Origin: Pseudomonadota bacterium
GTDB taxonomy: Bacteria; Pseudomonadota; Alphaproteobacteria; Rhizobiales; Rhizobiaceae
DNA length: 64,000 nucleotides
Assembly: GCA_020161665.1 (NCBI GenBank)
Contig: JAIUPA010000022.1
Span: 143,492 to 207,491, forward strand
Direction of reading: 5' to 3'
Shown one piece after another: positions 31,007-42,565 of this stretch. Made by a program: the position numbers and the translations under genes. The notes beneath the pieces are model-generated. The model did no database searches, was not told the DNA's origin, and worked only from the letters and a program-made list of their open reading frames with translations. The stretch's first letter is position 1, and each line of letters opens with the position of its first letter.

Positions 31007-31450
31007 ATGAGTGTGATCATCCGTGACGCTGCCCCCGGTGATGAAGCCCGCTGGCGGGAATTGTGGGCCGGTTACACGACCTTCTATCAGGTCGACGTGC
31101 CGGAGGATGTGACCGCTTCCGTCTGGCAGCGTGTCTTCAGCCCGGCCTCGCCGCTTTTCATGCGTGTGGCAGAGGTGGATGGCGCGGTGGAAGGCTTTGC
31201 CATTTGCCTGACGCATGAAGGCACCTGGGTGAAGGAACCTTTGCTTTATCTCGAAGACCTGTTCCTCGACGCGCGTTTGCGCGGTCGCGGCATCGGCAAG
31301 GCGCTTCTCGATGATCTCGTGGCGATGTGCAAGGCAAAGGGCTGGAGCCGCCTCTACTGGCACACGAACGAGGACAATGCGACCGCCCGCAAGCTCTATG
31401 ATCAGTATGTCAAATCAGACGGGCACGTGCGCTATCGCATGAGTTTTTGA
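31007..31450 (+). CDS. GNAT family N-acetyltransferase
   Basis: A 147-residue GCN5-type acetyltransferase with the acetyl-CoA loop LRGRGIGKALLDDLV and the C-terminal WHTNEDNATARKLYDQY segment. The substrate cannot be told; similar proteins acetylate polyamines or amino acids. It lies 42 bases after the GtrA-like gene and converges with a LysR gene at six bases. Confidence 0.83.
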   Translation: MSVIIRDAAPGDEARWRELWAGYTTFYQVDVPEDVTASVWQRVFSPASPLFMRVAEVDGAVEGFAICLTHEGTWVKEPLLYLEDLFLDARLRGRGIGKALLDDLVAMCKAKGWSRLYWHTNEDNATARKLYDQYVKSDGHVRYRMSF

Positions 31451-31456
31451 GCGCCC

Positions 31457-32347
31457 TCAGGCCCGCTGGCGGAAATAATCCACAAAAGCCCTGAGCGCCG
31501 GGCGCATCTGCCGCCGCGAGGGGTAGTAGATATAAAAGCCGTCAAAGGGCGGGCACCAGTCTTCCAGAACCCGGATCAGGCGGCCATCTTCCATGGCCCC
31601 TTCAAGGCGCGCGCCGAAGAGATAGGCAAGGCCCGCGCCATCTAGCGCGGCGGCCAGCACCAGACGGTCGTCGCCCAGAATAAGGGGGCCATTGACGCCA
31701 ACGGTCAGGACCTGCCCATCCTTCTCGAATTCCCAGCGATAGATCGCCCCGCTTGAAAAACGCCTGCGAATACAGGGGTAATTCACCAGATCATGCGGAT
31801 GCTGCGGCTTGCCGTGGCGCTCGAAATAGGCCGGTGTCGCCACCACCGCGCCCCAGAGTGGCGAGCTTGCCTTGACGGCAATCATGTCGGCTTCCAGATG
31901 TTCCCCCAGACGCAGGCCCGCATCAAAACCCTGTTCGACAATATCAAGGAAGCGGTCATCGTTGACGAGTTCCAGCTCGATGTCGGGATAGAGGGTTACG
32001 AAACCGCCGAGACGCGGGGCGATGATATGTTCCGCCGCCAGACGAGGCAGGGTGATGCGCAGGCGGCCCGCCGGTTTTTCCCGCGTATCGGCCAGCGCTT
32101 CCACCGCCGCATCGATGCCTGAAAAGGCAGGGCGCAGGCTTTCCAGCAGGCGATGCCCCTCCTGCGTTGGCGAAACGCTGCGGGTGGTGCGGGCCAGGAG
32201 ACGAATGCCGAGGCTTTCCTCGAGCGCTGCCACCGCATGGCTCACCGCCGAAGGGGCAATCCCCAGCTCCCGGGCGGCCATGCGGAAGCTGCGATGTTCG
32301 GCAACGGCGGCCAGAACCGCCAGACGGGAAAGCTGAATTCGATCCAT
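31457..32347 (-). CDS. LysR family transcriptional regulator
   Basis: A 296-residue regulator with the N-terminal helix-turn-helix RLAVLAAVAEHRSFRMAARE followed by LGIAPSAVSHAVAALEESLG. A periplasmic-binding-like effector domain follows. It is divergent from the aldo/keto reductase gene with a 104-base shared region and most likely controls it. Start at 32347 (MDRIQLSRL); an upstream in-frame start would add a few residues. Confidence 0.88.
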   Translation of the reverse strand: MDRIQLSRLAVLAAVAEHRSFRMAARELGIAPSAVSHAVAALEESLGIRLLARTTRSVSPTQEGHRLLESLRPAFSGIDAAVEALADTREKPAGRLRITLPRLAAEHIIAPRLGGFVTLYPDIELELVNDDRFLDIVEQGFDAGLRLGEHLEADMIAVKASSPLWGAVVATPAYFERHGKPQHPHDLVNYPCIRRRFSSGAIYRWEFEKDGQVLTVGVNGPLILGDDRLVLAAALDGAGLAYLFGARLEGAMEDGRLIRVLEDWCPPFDGFYIYYPSRRQMRPALRAFVDYFRQRA

Positions 32348-32367
32348 TGTTCTATTGATTAGAATAA

Positions 32368-33450
<1,083 letters not shown>

Positions 33451-33492
33451 AGTGTATCGGGTTCAGTCTGAACCAGACGGGTCGAAGTGGTT

Positions 33493-34119
33493 TTAGTCGG
33501 GCGTGTATTTCGGCGTCAGCATTTCGAAACGGTCGCGGATCGTGGCGCAGGTATCGCCGCCCAGACGGGCAATGGCATCAATGCCTGCCGGATCAACATG
33601 CAGGCGCTCGTCGACGATGCCCTCACGGTAATGGGCATAGACGATCTCGCCCAGTATGATCTGGCGGGACTTGCTCAGTTCCAGTGTGAGGTGGCGGCGG
33701 CATTCAAAGGCCGCAGGGGCTTCGGCAATCCATGGCGCCGCAATCTTTGCGCCCGGCATGGCGGTGAGGCCCGCCACCTGCAATTCATCCATGCCGCGCG
33801 GATATTTCGCCGCCGTCTGGTGCATGGCCTCGGCGATGGCGAACGACACGATGTTAACGGTGAAAACCTCCGTCATGCGGATGTTATGGGCCGTGTCCTT
33901 CAGCGACATGTCGGGATTGTTTTCCACGCCGAGCGCCAGAATGGGCGGATCGGCCGAAAGGCAGCCGAAGAAGCTGAAGGGGGCCGCGTTGAAGCGCCCC
34001 TCCCCATCCACGGTCGTGACCAGCGCGATGGGGCGCGGCACGATGGAGCCGATCATCAGCTTGTATTTGTCGCGCCCTGAAAGGGCCGTGAAATCAAAAC
34101 CAGTTCGCTCTGCGTCCAT
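33493..34119 (-). CDS. flavin reductase-like FMN-binding split-barrel protein
   Basis: A 208-residue protein with the split-barrel flavin site: MIGSIVPRPIALVTTVDGEG, FNAAPFSFFGCLSADPPILA and FTVNIVSFAIAEAMHQTA. It probably reduces flavin with NAD(P)H or acts as a flavin-dependent oxidoreductase. Start ATG at 34119 follows GAGGAA; a longer frame lacks this support. Converges with the aldo/keto reductase gene. Confidence 0.83.
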   Translation of the reverse strand: MDAERTGFDFTALSGRDKYKLMIGSIVPRPIALVTTVDGEGRFNAAPFSFFGCLSADPPILALGVENNPDMSLKDTAHNIRMTEVFTVNIVSFAIAEAMHQTAAKYPRGMDELQVAGLTAMPGAKIAAPWIAEAPAAFECRRHLTLELSKSRQIILGEIVYAHYREGIVDERLHVDPAGIDAIARLGGDTCATIRDRFEMLTPKYTPD

Positions 34120-34141
34120 CGCCGTTCCTCGTCGTTGTCCC

Positions 34142-34172
34142 AAAAGAAAAGGGGCCGGTGAACGGCCCCTTT
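34142..34172 (-). terminator. terminator of pheST
   Basis: Stem AAAGGGGCCG (34148-34157) with CGGCCCCTTT (34163-34172), loop GTGAA. On the minus strand it is followed by a T-rich run (TTTTCTTTTG), placing it 15 bases after the pheT stop. Confidence 0.88.
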
Positions 34173-34186
34173 GCATTTCCCATGGA

Positions 34187-36610
34187 TCAGGCGCGCAATG
34201 TGCCGCCGGTGGCCTTGGCAACGCTTGCCACCACCTTCTGGGTCAGCGCTTCGAAATCCTCATCCGTCAGCGTGCGGTCAGACGGCTGGATCGTCACCTC
34301 GATGGCGATGGACTTCTTGCCTTCGCCAAGGCTTGCGCCCTCGAACACGTCAAACACATTGACGCTCGTGACCAGCTTGCGGTCGGCCCCTTGCGCGGCG
34401 CGCAGGACGGCCCCGGCTTCGACGGTCTTGTCGACCACGAAGGCGAAATCGCGCTTTACCGCCTGGAAGGGCGAAAGCTCAAGCGGCGGCTTGGTGCGGG
34501 TCGCCTTCTTCTTCGGTTCCGGCATGGCATCGAGATAGATTTCGAAGCCCGCAAAGGCCCCGGACACATCAAGCGTTGCCAGCGTCTTCGGATGGAATTC
34601 ACCGAAATAGCCCAGCACGACCTTCGGGCCCATCTTGATCGTGCCGGAGCGGCCCGGATGATACCAATCCGGGGCACCGGCTTCGATCTGAACATTGCTC
34701 ATCGGCAGGCCACAGGCTTCGATGACCGCCAGCGCATCGGCCTTGGCGTCATAGACATCCACCGGCTTGCCGCCACCCTTCGCCGTGTTCGACCACATGC
34801 GACCGGCCCCGGCAAGCGACGCCGTGCCGCGACGAATGCCGCCCGCCACGCGACGCTGGCCTTCCGGCTTGTCGGTCTCATAGGTGCCGGAGACTTCGAA
34901 GATCGCCACATCGCCAAAGCCCTTGTCGGCATTGCGGGCAGCTGCCGAAAGCAAGCCGGGCAGCAGCGAGGGGCGCATGTCCGACATATCGGCAGCGATG
35001 GGGTTGGCAAGCTTCAGCGCCGGGCTTCCGCCACCGAAAAGCTTCGCCTGTTCTTCCGAGATGAAGGACCAGGTGACAGCCTCCAGCATGCCGCGCGAGG
35101 CGAGCGCGCGGCGCGCCGTACGGGTGCGGACCTGAAGCGTCGTCAGAATGCGCGGATGGACCGTGCCCAGCGCTTCAAGCGGCTCCGGCTTGATGTGGTC
35201 GACGCCATGAACGCGCATGACTTCTTCGACGAGATCGGCCTTGCCTTCCACGTCCGGACGCCAGGAGGGAACGGAAACCGTCAGGCGGTCGCCCTCACCC
35301 TCCACCGCAAAGCCGAGACCCTTCAGGATGTCGGCGCTTTCGGCTCCGGTGACGTTCATGCCGGTGAGGCGCTTGACCTCGGACACCGGGAAATCGATGA
35401 CCTTGGCGTCAAAGCCCTTGTAGCCGACCAGCGTCGCCTTGGAGGCCGTGCCGCCGCAAAGATCGATCACCAGCTGCGTGGTGCGTTCCAGACCCGGCAT
35501 CATGTATTCCGGATCGACGCCGCGCTCGAAGCGATAACGCGCATCGGTGATGATGCCGAGCGAACGGCCCGAGCGGGCAATGTTGATCGGGTCCCAGAGC
35601 GCCGATTCAATCAGCACGTCCGTCGTGTTTTCATCGCAGCCGGAATGCTCACCGCCCATGATGCCGCCGATGGATTCGATGCCGTTATCATCCGCGATGA
35701 CGACATTGGAGGGGCCGAGCTTGTATTCACGCTGGTCGAGCGCGAGGATGGTCTCGCCGTCCACGGCACGGCGCACAACGAGATCACCCTTGACCTTGTT
35801 GGCGTCGAAGACGTGCATCGGGCGACCCTGATCGAAGGTCATGTAGTTGGTGATATCGACCAGTGCGGAAATCGGGCGCAAGCCGATGGCGCGCAGACGC
35901 TTCTGCATCCAGGCGGGCGACGGGCCGTTTTTCACGCCGCGCACCAGACGCAGCGCAAAGCCGGGGCACAGGCGCTCGTCATCCAGATCGATTTTGACGG
36001 CGGTCGTCAGCTCACCCTCTACCTTGAAGGCGTTGGCCCCCGGCTTCTTCAGCGTGCCGAGACCGGCAGCGGCGAGATCGCGGGCGATGCCATAGATCGA
36101 GGTGCAATCCGGGCGGTTGGGCGTCAGGTTGATCTCGATGACCGGATCGTCAATCCCGGCATAGGCAGCGAAGGACGTGCCGACCGGCGCATCGTCCGGC
36201 AGATCGATAATGCCGTTGTGGTCGTCGGAAATATCGAGTTCCTTTTCCGAGCACATCATGCCGTGGCTTTCGACGCCACGGATTTTGCCAACCGAAAGCG
36301 TGACATCAATGCCCGGAACATAGGTGCCCGGACGGGCCAGCGCGCCAATGAGGCCCGCACGCGCATTCGGCGCGCCACAGACGATCTGCAGCAGCTTGCC
36401 ATCGCCCGCATCCACCGACAGAACCTTGAGGCGGTCGGCTTCCGGGTGCTTTTCGGCGGCAACGATCTTGGCGATGACGAAGGGCTTAAAGGCCGCCTTG
36501 TCGTCGACATCCTCGACTTCAAGGCCGATGGCCGTCAGGCGTTCGCAAATCTGATCCAGCGTGGCATCCGTATCCAGATGCTCTTTCAGCCAGGAGAGCG
36601 TGAATTTCAT
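34187..36610 (-). CDS. pheT: phenylalanine--tRNA ligase beta subunit
   Basis: An 807-residue subunit, the usual length. It has the N-terminal tRNA-binding EMAP-like domain ([18 protein letters not shown]), B3/B4 and B5 domains, and the C-terminal anticodon-binding FDX-ACB domain ([20 protein letters not shown]). It pairs with PheS to charge tRNA(Phe). Eleven bases separate it from pheS. Confidence 0.96.
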   Translation of the reverse strand: MKFTLSWLKEHLDTDATLDQICERLTAIGLEVEDVDDKAAFKPFVIAKIVAAEKHPEADRLKVLSVDAGDGKLLQIVCGAPNARAGLIGALARPGTYVPGIDVTLSVGKIRGVESHGMMCSEKELDISDDHNGIIDLPDDAPVGTSFAAYAGIDDPVIEINLTPNRPDCTSIYGIARDLAAAGLGTLKKPGANAFKVEGELTTAVKIDLDDERLCPGFALRLVRGVKNGPSPAWMQKRLRAIGLRPISALVDITNYMTFDQGRPMHVFDANKVKGDLVVRRAVDGETILALDQREYKLGPSNVVIADDNGIESIGGIMGGEHSGCDENTTDVLIESALWDPINIARSGRSLGIITDARYRFERGVDPEYMMPGLERTTQLVIDLCGGTASKATLVGYKGFDAKVIDFPVSEVKRLTGMNVTGAESADILKGLGFAVEGEGDRLTVSVPSWRPDVEGKADLVEEVMRVHGVDHIKPEPLEALGTVHPRILTTLQVRTRTARRALASRGMLEAVTWSFISEEQAKLFGGGSPALKLANPIAADMSDMRPSLLPGLLSAAARNADKGFGDVAIFEVSGTYETDKPEGQRRVAGGIRRGTASLAGAGRMWSNTAKGGGKPVDVYDAKADALAVIEACGLPMSNVQIEAGAPDWYHPGRSGTIKMGPKVVLGYFGEFHPKTLATLDVSGAFAGFEIYLDAMPEPKKKATRTKPPLELSPFQAVKRDFAFVVDKTVEAGAVLRAAQGADRKLVTSVNVFDVFEGASLGEGKKSIAIEVTIQPSDRTLTDEDFEALTQKVVASVAKATGGTLRA

Positions 36611-36621
36611 GATCTATCTCC

Positions 36622-37704
36622 TTACGCGCTCAGACCGCCGAACAGCGTCGGCATGTCGAGCGGGCGGAAGCCGTAATGGTTCATCCAGCGCACATCGGCG
36701 TTGAAGAAATCGCGCAGGTCCGGCATGCCGTATTTCAGCATGGCAATACGATCGAGGCCCATGCCCCAGGCAAAGCCCTGATACTCATCCGGGTCGAGAC
36801 CGCCCGAGCGCAGCACGTTCGGGTGGACCATGCCGCAGCCGAGGATTTCCATCCAGTCGTTGCCTTCGCCGAACTTCACCTGACCGCCGGAACGGTCGCA
36901 CTGGATATCCACCTCGAAGGAGGGTTCCGTGAAGGGGAAGAAGGACGGGCGGAAACGCATGGTGACCGACGGCACTTCGAAGAAGGCCTTGCAGAACTCC
37001 TCAAGCACCCAGCGCAGGTTGCCGACATGGGCCTTCTTGTCGATGACGAGGCCTTCGACCTGATGGAACATCGGCGAGTGGGTGGCGTCGGAATCCTGAC
37101 GGTAGGTCTTGCCGGGAATGACGATGCGGATCGGCGGTTCCTGCGCTTCCATGGTGCGCACCTGCACCGGCGAAGTGTGCGTGCGCAGCACCTTGCGCTC
37201 GCCCTTTTCATCCGGGTTGAAGAAGAAGGTGTCGTGCATCTCGCGGGCCGGGTGGCCTTCCGGGAAGTTCAGCGCCGTGAAGTTATAGTAGTCCGTCTCG
37301 ATATCCGGACCTTCGGCAATCGAGAAGCCGAGGTCGGCGAAGATCGCGGTGATCTCATCGACGATCTGGCTGATCGGATGAATGCGGCCACGCTCGGCGG
37401 GCGAGGAGCGAACCGGCAGCGTCACATCGAGCGTTTCGGCCTTGAGGCGCGCGGTGATCGCGGCATCCTTCAGCTCGCTCTTGCGGGCGGTGATGGCGTC
37501 CGTCACCACGGTCTTCAGCGCGTTGATCGCGGCACCGCGCGTCTGGCGCTCTTCCGGCGTCATCGATCCCAGCGTTTTCAGAAGCTCGGAAACCGAACCC
37601 TTTTTGCCAAGCGCTGCCACGCGCACCGCTTCGATTGCGGCTTCATCGGACGCTTCGGCGATGTCCGCCAGAAGCCTGTTCTGCAAATCAATGAGTTCCG
37701 TCAT
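36622..37704 (-). CDS. pheS: phenylalanine--tRNA ligase alpha subunit
   Basis: A 360-residue catalytic subunit with class II motifs: motif 2 region [12 protein letters not shown] and motif 3 [17 protein letters not shown]. The N-terminal coiled-coil has the usual length. Its ATG overlaps the stop of the upstream kinase-fold gene (ATGA), which ties that gene to the same transcript. Confidence 0.96.
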   Translation of the reverse strand: MTELIDLQNRLLADIAEASDEAAIEAVRVAALGKKGSVSELLKTLGSMTPEERQTRGAAINALKTVVTDAITARKSELKDAAITARLKAETLDVTLPVRSSPAERGRIHPISQIVDEITAIFADLGFSIAEGPDIETDYYNFTALNFPEGHPAREMHDTFFFNPDEKGERKVLRTHTSPVQVRTMEAQEPPIRIVIPGKTYRQDSDATHSPMFHQVEGLVIDKKAHVGNLRWVLEEFCKAFFEVPSVTMRFRPSFFPFTEPSFEVDIQCDRSGGQVKFGEGNDWMEILGCGMVHPNVLRSGGLDPDEYQGFAWGMGLDRIAMLKYGMPDLRDFFNADVRWMNHYGFRPLDMPTLFGGLSA

Positions 37705-38546
37705 TTCTTTCCTGCCTCGCCGGGTGCCTTGGCGTCCGGTCCCATGGCCTTTTCGAGATAACCCGTTGCCACAATGAAACGTCGCAGATCACTACCCATC
37801 CGCACGCGCCCGATCAACCGGGCAAGTGGCAAAAATCGCGCTGCCATGCCGATGATCTGGCGAAGTTCTTGCCATACGGCCTCCGGCACCTGTGCTTTCC
37901 ACACATCAAGGGCACGCTGAAGCGTTTCGTCTCCGCGTTGGGCGCGGCGCGCCAACTGGAAAAACAGGATCCACAGGTCGCGCGCCTGCGCCGTTGCAAG
38001 CGGCATGACCGCCTCCGGGTCTTCCTCGAAATCGAGGAAGCCGACACGGCCATGGGTCAGCGTCATGTCGCGCGGATAGGGCCTGCCGTGGCACAGACCA
38101 GCGGCATGGATGCGCCCCAGTTCAGCCGCACAGAACACCAGAAGGTCATCAAAAGCCTGCGGGTCGGGCCGCAACAGATAAAGCTGCATTTCCATGGACT
38201 GTCCGACATCGGACAGAACGAGCGTTGCCCCGGCCTGATAGAGCACGTCGGGCACATCGATGCCCTTTTCGCGAAACCGCTCCATACGGCGGATTTCCTG
38301 CCGGATCATTTCGTCGGGCGTCTTGACCGGCGCAACCCGAAACGCCATCGGCATCAGGCGACCGAAAGGCAGGTAGAGCCTACGCCAGATCAGACCGGCT
38401 TCGGTGCCATAACGCTTGATCCACACCGTACGGCGCGACAGCTCGACCTTCTGGACACGGCGCGAACGATCGGCCAGCGCGGCAACAAGTTGCGCGATGT
38501 CCTGATCGGACAGGTCCGCTATCGATGAAAGATCATTCTCTGCCAT
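37701..38546 (-). CDS. protein-kinase-fold protein (InaA/lipopolysaccharide-kinase-like)
   Basis: A 281-residue protein with a kinase-like core. A catalytic-loop-like segment [20 protein letters not shown] is followed by a DFG-like GFLDFEED, and an N-lobe Lys may lie in [10 protein letters not shown]. The HGRPYPRDM form departs from the canonical HxDxxxxN, with Arg where Asp is expected, so activity is uncertain. It may phosphorylate a lipid or sugar, as in the InaA/Kdo kinase group. It is coupled to pheS. Starts at 38546 or, in frame, at 38570. Confidence 0.6.
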   Translation of the reverse strand: MAENDLSSIADLSDQDIAQLVAALADRSRRVQKVELSRRTVWIKRYGTEAGLIWRRLYLPFGRLMPMAFRVAPVKTPDEMIRQEIRRMERFREKGIDVPDVLYQAGATLVLSDVGQSMEMQLYLLRPDPQAFDDLLVFCAAELGRIHAAGLCHGRPYPRDMTLTHGRVGFLDFEEDPEAVMPLATAQARDLWILFFQLARRAQRGDETLQRALDVWKAQVPEAVWQELRQIIGMAARFLPLARLIGRVRMGSDLRRFIVATGYLEKAMGPDAKAPGEAGKK

Positions 38547-38580
38547 GGGCCACCGGAGGGGGCATGTCATGCCATGCCCA

Positions 38581-38615
38581 AAACAAAAAACCCGCGTCCT
38601 TGAACGACGCGGGTT
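38581..38615 (-). terminator. terminator of rpmI-rplT
   Basis: Stem AACCCGCGTC (38589-38598) with GACGCGGGTT (38606-38615) and, on the minus strand, the run TTTTGTTT after the stem. It ends the ribosomal protein operon about 30 bases after the rplT stop. Confidence 0.92.
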
Positions 38616-38645
38616 CTTCGAAAAGCTTCAAGAAGCGCGCGTCAA

Positions 38646-39050
38646 TTAGTTGACGGCGGTCTCAAACTCGTTAGCCGTACCGGCTTCCTTGAGGTATTCG
38701 AGGCCCTTCTTGGCAGCATCGACCAGAGCCTTGAAGGCTGCCGGCTCGTGGATAGCCATGTCGGACAGAACCTTGCGGTCAACTTCGATGCCAGCCTTGT
38801 TCAGGCCGTCGATGAAGCGGCCATAGGTCAGGCCGAATTCGCGGACGGCAGCGTTGATACGCTGAACCCAGAGGGCACGGAACGTGCGCTTCTTGACGCG
38901 ACGGTCGCGGGTCGCGAACTGGCGCGAACGGTCGACAGCGGCCTTGGCGGCACGGATGGTATTCTTGCGACGGCCGTAAAAGCCTTCAGCGGCCTTCAGA
39001 ACCTTCTTGTGCTTGGCGCGGGAAGTAACGCCACGTTTTACGCGAGCCAT
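38646..39050 (-). CDS. rplT: 50S ribosomal protein L20
   Basis: A 134-residue basic protein beginning [20 protein letters not shown], with [20 protein letters not shown]. It binds 23S rRNA early in assembly of the large subunit. The C-terminus is longer than in E. coli, as usual in Rhizobiales. It follows rpmI after 36 bases; infC is not adjacent here. Confidence 0.97.
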   Translation of the reverse strand: MARVKRGVTSRAKHKKVLKAAEGFYGRRKNTIRAAKAAVDRSRQFATRDRRVKKRTFRALWVQRINAAVREFGLTYGRFIDGLNKAGIEVDRKVLSDMAIHEPAAFKALVDAAKKGLEYLKEAGTANEFETAVN

Positions 39051-39086
39051 ATCATGATCTCCTTATTGTTCTTTGGCGGCTGGGTC

Positions 39087-39290
39087 TTAGAGACCGTTCG
39101 GCAGATAGTTCTTGATGACCTTCTTGCCATCGGGCTCGGCCAGAACCATCGTGCCGCGTGCGTCGCGGATGAACTTGTTGGTGCGCTTGATCATGCCATG
39201 GCGCTTGCCAGCGGCGGCTGCTTTCACCTTGCCGGTAGCGGTTACCTTGAACCGCTTCTTGGCAGCAGACTTCGTCTTCATCTTGGGCAT
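39087..39290 (-). CDS. rpmI: 50S ribosomal protein L35
   Basis: A 67-residue protein starting [20 protein letters not shown], with [19 protein letters not shown]. The ATG at 39290 matches the family; the longer frame upstream is not conserved. It forms an operon with rplT. The 143-base upstream gap contains a GC-rich hairpin near 39380-39410 that may be part of the leader. Confidence 0.96.
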   Translation of the reverse strand: MPKMKTKSAAKKRFKVTATGKVKAAAAGKRHGMIKRTNKFIRDARGTMVLAEPDGKKVIKNYLPNGL

Positions 39291-39433
39291 TTTGCTACTC
39301 CATTGTTCTGACGCGAAACCAGAGACGAACCCGGTTTCACAAGCATTGAGAACGGCCACGGCATGCCCTGCCGGACCGTTCGGACGGGGGCTTATAACCG
39401 CGAAGCCCCGAAAGTGCAACGGCTGAATTGGCT

Positions 39434-40786
39434 TTATACCGCCAGTGCCTGCTCAATGGCGGTCGCATAGGCAAAAAGAGCGGCGTCCCGCCCGCCAGAA
39501 GCCGCCAGCATAAGGCCTGTCGGCGCTTCGCCCGCCCGGTGCATGGGCAGCGAAATGGCGCAGCCATCGAACATGTTGACGATGGACGGGTTGCGCAACA
39601 TCAGCCCGTTGGTGCTGGCATAGAGCGCGTCATCAGCCTCAAGTGCCGCAATCGACGGGGCAATCTGCGGCACCGTCGGCGCGACCATAATATCAAAAGT
39701 GGCCAGCGCCTCATCCATGGCGGCGACCAGTTGGCGGCGCAGGCTCAGAATATCAACATAATCGGCCCCGGTCTGCTCACGCGCTTTCACCATGCGCACG
39801 AGTACGCGCGGGTCATATTGATCGCCGCGCGTCTCGATCAGGTCGCGATGCCAGGCATAGGCTTCGGGCGCGGAAAAGCCGATTTTCGCATTCATGGCCG
39901 CAACCAGATCAAAGGCCGGGAAGACCCGCCGCTCGATCTGCGCCCCGGTAAGGGCGAGTGTGCGCAACGCCCGATCAAAAGCGTCCGCGACATCGCGGTC
40001 CATATTGTCGAGCATGACATTCTCCGGCACCACAACACGCAGGCCGCGAAGCGTTGCAGCGCGCGGGGCTTCAAGGGGTGTCGCGCTCATGACCTGATGC
40101 AGGACGCGGCAGCAATCGACCGAATTGGCGAGCGGACCGAACGAATCGAGCGTTGTGGAAAGTGGCACGGCCCCGTCGCGCGGAATGACGCTTGCCGTCG
40201 GCTTATAGCCAACGACGCCGCAAAGGGCGGCAGGGATGCGGCACGATCCGCCGGTATCCGAACCGATGGCCGCCGCCGCCATACCGTCTGCCACCGACAC
40301 GGCGGCCCCGGAGGACGAGCCGCCGGGAATGCGGCGCGTGGCGCGATCATAAGGCGTGGCGGGCGTTCCATAGTGGGGATTGAGGCCCAGCCCCGAATAG
40401 GCGAACTCCGTCATATTGGTGCGGCCGATGATGATGAAGCCCGCAGCCTTCAACCGGGCGATGGCCGGGGCATCTGCCAGCGCCGGGGCGGCATCCTTCA
40501 ACGCCACGGAACCGGCGGTCGTCACATCGCCGGCCAGATCGAAGAGGTCCTTCACCGAAATCGGGATGCCGGCATAAGGCGACGGGGCAAGACCTGCTTC
40601 CCGCAATTGATCATAGGCGCTTGCGGCTGCCAGCGCCTGCTCGGAATGGACCTTCAGGAAGGCCAGCGCGCCCTCGCCCGCCGGGTCGGCAATGCGGTCA
40701 AGGCATTCGCGCACCAGTTTGCGCGCCGAAGTGCGCCCTTCGGCCAGATCCTGCGCCAGCGCGCCGAGTGTCATCCGTTCCGCCAT
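39434..40786 (-). CDS. amidase signature family protein
   Basis: A 450-residue amidase with the Ser-cisSer-Lys triad segments. The lysine lies in [14 protein letters not shown], and [20 protein letters not shown] followed by [16 protein letters not shown] holds the two serines. It is similar in layout to GatA and AtzF. No gatB or gatC gene is near, and length and context favour a general amide hydrolase. The substrate is unknown. The ATG at 40786 is chosen; an upstream frame adds unlikely sequence. Confidence 0.87.
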   Translation of the reverse strand: MAERMTLGALAQDLAEGRTSARKLVRECLDRIADPAGEGALAFLKVHSEQALAAASAYDQLREAGLAPSPYAGIPISVKDLFDLAGDVTTAGSVALKDAAPALADAPAIARLKAAGFIIIGRTNMTEFAYSGLGLNPHYGTPATPYDRATRRIPGGSSSGAAVSVADGMAAAAIGSDTGGSCRIPAALCGVVGYKPTASVIPRDGAVPLSTTLDSFGPLANSVDCCRVLHQVMSATPLEAPRAATLRGLRVVVPENVMLDNMDRDVADAFDRALRTLALTGAQIERRVFPAFDLVAAMNAKIGFSAPEAYAWHRDLIETRGDQYDPRVLVRMVKAREQTGADYVDILSLRRQLVAAMDEALATFDIMVAPTVPQIAPSIAALEADDALYASTNGLMLRNPSIVNMFDGCAISLPMHRAGEAPTGLMLAASGGRDAALFAYATAIEQALAV

Positions 40787-41111
40787 CTTCGCACCCTTGC
40801 CGTCTATCACGTGCTGTTTTCGTCTGGCACACTTCATAGCGCGAATTCCAAGCCACCGCATCCCGAAAGCATGGGAGGGGGAGACTGGGCGACCGATAAG
40901 GAATTCAAAAAATCACTTGAAAACCAATTAGTTTAATAAAAATTAAGTAAAATTTTTAAAATCACAACCCTAGTACGTTGAAATTCAACATTCTACACGC
41001 ACACGTTAAGCACAATAACACAATTAACACCCTCTTAATGCACGAATGTGCTATTGAGAATGGGAAGGCTTCTTATCCAGACGCCAATGCAATTCGTATG
41101 CGGAAGCAGCT
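40787..41111. promoter_or_regulatory. A/T-rich intergenic region upstream of the AGE gene
   Basis: 325 bases between divergent genes. The stretch around 40920-41060 is strikingly A/T-rich (for example TTAATAAAAATTAAGTAAAA) against a GC-rich background. It likely carries the promoters for the amidase and AGE genes. I see no gene in it. Confidence 0.5.
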
Positions 41112-42293
41112 ATGAACGGTTCGCCCAATACAATGCAGCAACTCCTGATCAGCCGCGTGGACGGCCTGCGGCACTGGCTGGACAATGACGCCCTGCCTTT
41201 GTGGTGGGCGAATGGTGCCGAACGCCCGAACGGCGGCTTTTATGAGCGGCTCGGGCAGGATGGCATGCCGGTTGCGGGCGACAATCGTCGCGCACGCGTT
41301 CAGCCGCGTCAGGCCTATTGCTATGCCGCAGCGGGAAAGCGCGGCTGGAACGGCCCGTGGACGGAAGCCGTGACTTTGGGGCTTAACTGGTTCGACAAGG
41401 TTTATCGCCGTGATAGCGGTCTTTACGGCAATCTGGCCGATGAAAAAGGCAAGCTGATCGATCCGTCCTTTGATCTTTATAATCAGGCTTTCGCGCTGTT
41501 TTCCGGCGCGTCTGTGGCCGATGCGATGCCGGAGATGGCCGAATCGGCCCGCAAGCAGGCCCGCCAGCTTCTGTCCATCCTGCGCTTTGACTACGCCCAT
41601 CCGATTGGCGGGTTTGAGGAAGACATTCCGCATCGCGAGCCGCTGCTGTCCAACCCGCATATGCATCTCTTCGAGGCGGCTCTCGCCTGGGAAGCGGTGA
41701 CGAACGGCGATCAAACTTGGACGCGCCTTGCCGATGAAATCGCACAGCTGGCCATGAGCCACTTCATCGATGCCAAGACCGGCGCCTTGCGGGAATACTT
41801 CGCCCATGACTGGACCCCGCTTGGTGACGAACGCGGCCATATCGTCGAGCCGGGGCACCAGTTCGAATGGGCCTGGCTGCTGGCCCGCTGGGGCGAGCTT
41901 CGCGGACGTTCCGAAGCCCTGGCCAAGGCCGAGCGCCTGTTTGCCATCGGCGAAATGCATGGCGTCTGCCCGATCCGCAAGGTCGCGGTCATGCAAATCC
42001 ATGACGACTTCTCGCTGCGCGACCCGGTGGCCCGTTTCTGGGGCCAGACCGAGTGGCTGAAGGCGGCCTTGCGCCTTGCCGTCGTCGTTCCGGAAAAGCG
42101 TACCGAATACCTGCACTCGGCCAATCGCGCACTCAATGCCATGGCCCCGTTCATGGCGACGCCGATTTCCGGCCTGTGGTACGACAAGCTTCTCGAAGAC
42201 GGCACTGTGGTGGAAGAACCGGCCCCGGCCAGCACCTTCTATCATATCGTTTGCGCCATCCACGAAGCGGAAGACCAGCTCGCCCGACTTTGA
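41112..42293 (+). CDS. AGE family epimerase/isomerase
   Basis: A 393-residue alpha/alpha-barrel enzyme of the N-acylglucosamine 2-epimerase/mannose isomerase superfamily. Family segments are PNGGFYERLGQDG, RVQPRQAYCYAAAGKRGWNG, SNPHMHLFEAALAWE and EPGHQFEWAWLLARW, where the last His is catalytic, plus WGQTEWLKAAL. It interconverts sugars such as mannose/fructose or their phosphates. The exact substrate cannot be told. Confidence 0.88.
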   Translation: MNGSPNTMQQLLISRVDGLRHWLDNDALPLWWANGAERPNGGFYERLGQDGMPVAGDNRRARVQPRQAYCYAAAGKRGWNGPWTEAVTLGLNWFDKVYRRDSGLYGNLADEKGKLIDPSFDLYNQAFALFSGASVADAMPEMAESARKQARQLLSILRFDYAHPIGGFEEDIPHREPLLSNPHMHLFEAALAWEAVTNGDQTWTRLADEIAQLAMSHFIDAKTGALREYFAHDWTPLGDERGHIVEPGHQFEWAWLLARWGELRGRSEALAKAERLFAIGEMHGVCPIRKVAVMQIHDDFSLRDPVARFWGQTEWLKAALRLAVVVPEKRTEYLHSANRALNAMAPFMATPISGLWYDKLLEDGTVVEEPAPASTFYHIVCAIHEAEDQLARL

Positions 42294-42561
42294 GCGTTGA
42301 CGCGGTCCTTGACGGACGGGCGGGACTGCTCCATGTATGATCCGTTCTCGCCGCCTTTTCAGGTTGCACCGCGGCGGGACCAAACCCTGGTGCCGGGCCC
42401 CTCTGGCGAGAGTCTTACGGCGCTCTCGTGATGTCGGTGCCGCCTGCAATTCAGCCGGCGGAAACTTTACCTGCCATGAAAAATTCGTTCATGCTGACCC
42501 CGCATGCGCACGGCATTGTGCTGCGCGCTTCGTCCTGCTCGTCTATCCGGGAGGTGCGCGC
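42294..42561 (+). promoter_or_regulatory. structured leader with small ORFs before the DUF475 gene
   Basis: 268 bases. Three short stems follow each other: ACCA/TGGT (42379-42382 with 42388-42391), CGAGAG/CTCTCG (42407-42412 with 42423-42428) and CCGCC/GGCGG (42440-42444 with 42457-42461). A 32-codon frame (ATG at 42333, stop at 42429-42431) spans the first two, and a second frame starts at 42476. I looked for the GGGGAGTAG hallmark of the manganese yybP-ykoY riboswitch, often found before TerC-type genes, and did not find it. Unassigned. Confidence 0.4.
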
Positions 42562-42565
42562 ATGA
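42476..42565 (+). CDS. possible 29-residue leader peptide coupled to the DUF475 gene
   Basis: The ATG at 42476 opens a 29-codon frame beginning MKNSFMLTPHAHGIVLRASS. Its TGA overlaps the DUF475 ATG as ATGA, and the GGGAGG ribosome-binding site of DUF475 lies inside it. This is the layout of a translationally coupled leader peptide. No homology or ribosome data support translation. Confidence 0.3.
   Translation: MKNSFMLTPHAHGIVLRASSCSSIREVRA

Noticed and set aside
33656..36676. Open frame of about 1006 codons on the plus strand opposite pheT
   Set aside because: pheT is unmistakable on the other strand; the frame has low-complexity, His/Arg/Gly-rich shadow composition and no domain.
42294..42561. 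Manganese (yybP-ykoY) riboswitch before the TerC-like gene
   Set aside because: The conserved GGGGAGTAG and the matching distal element are not present, so the region is reported only as an unassigned leader.
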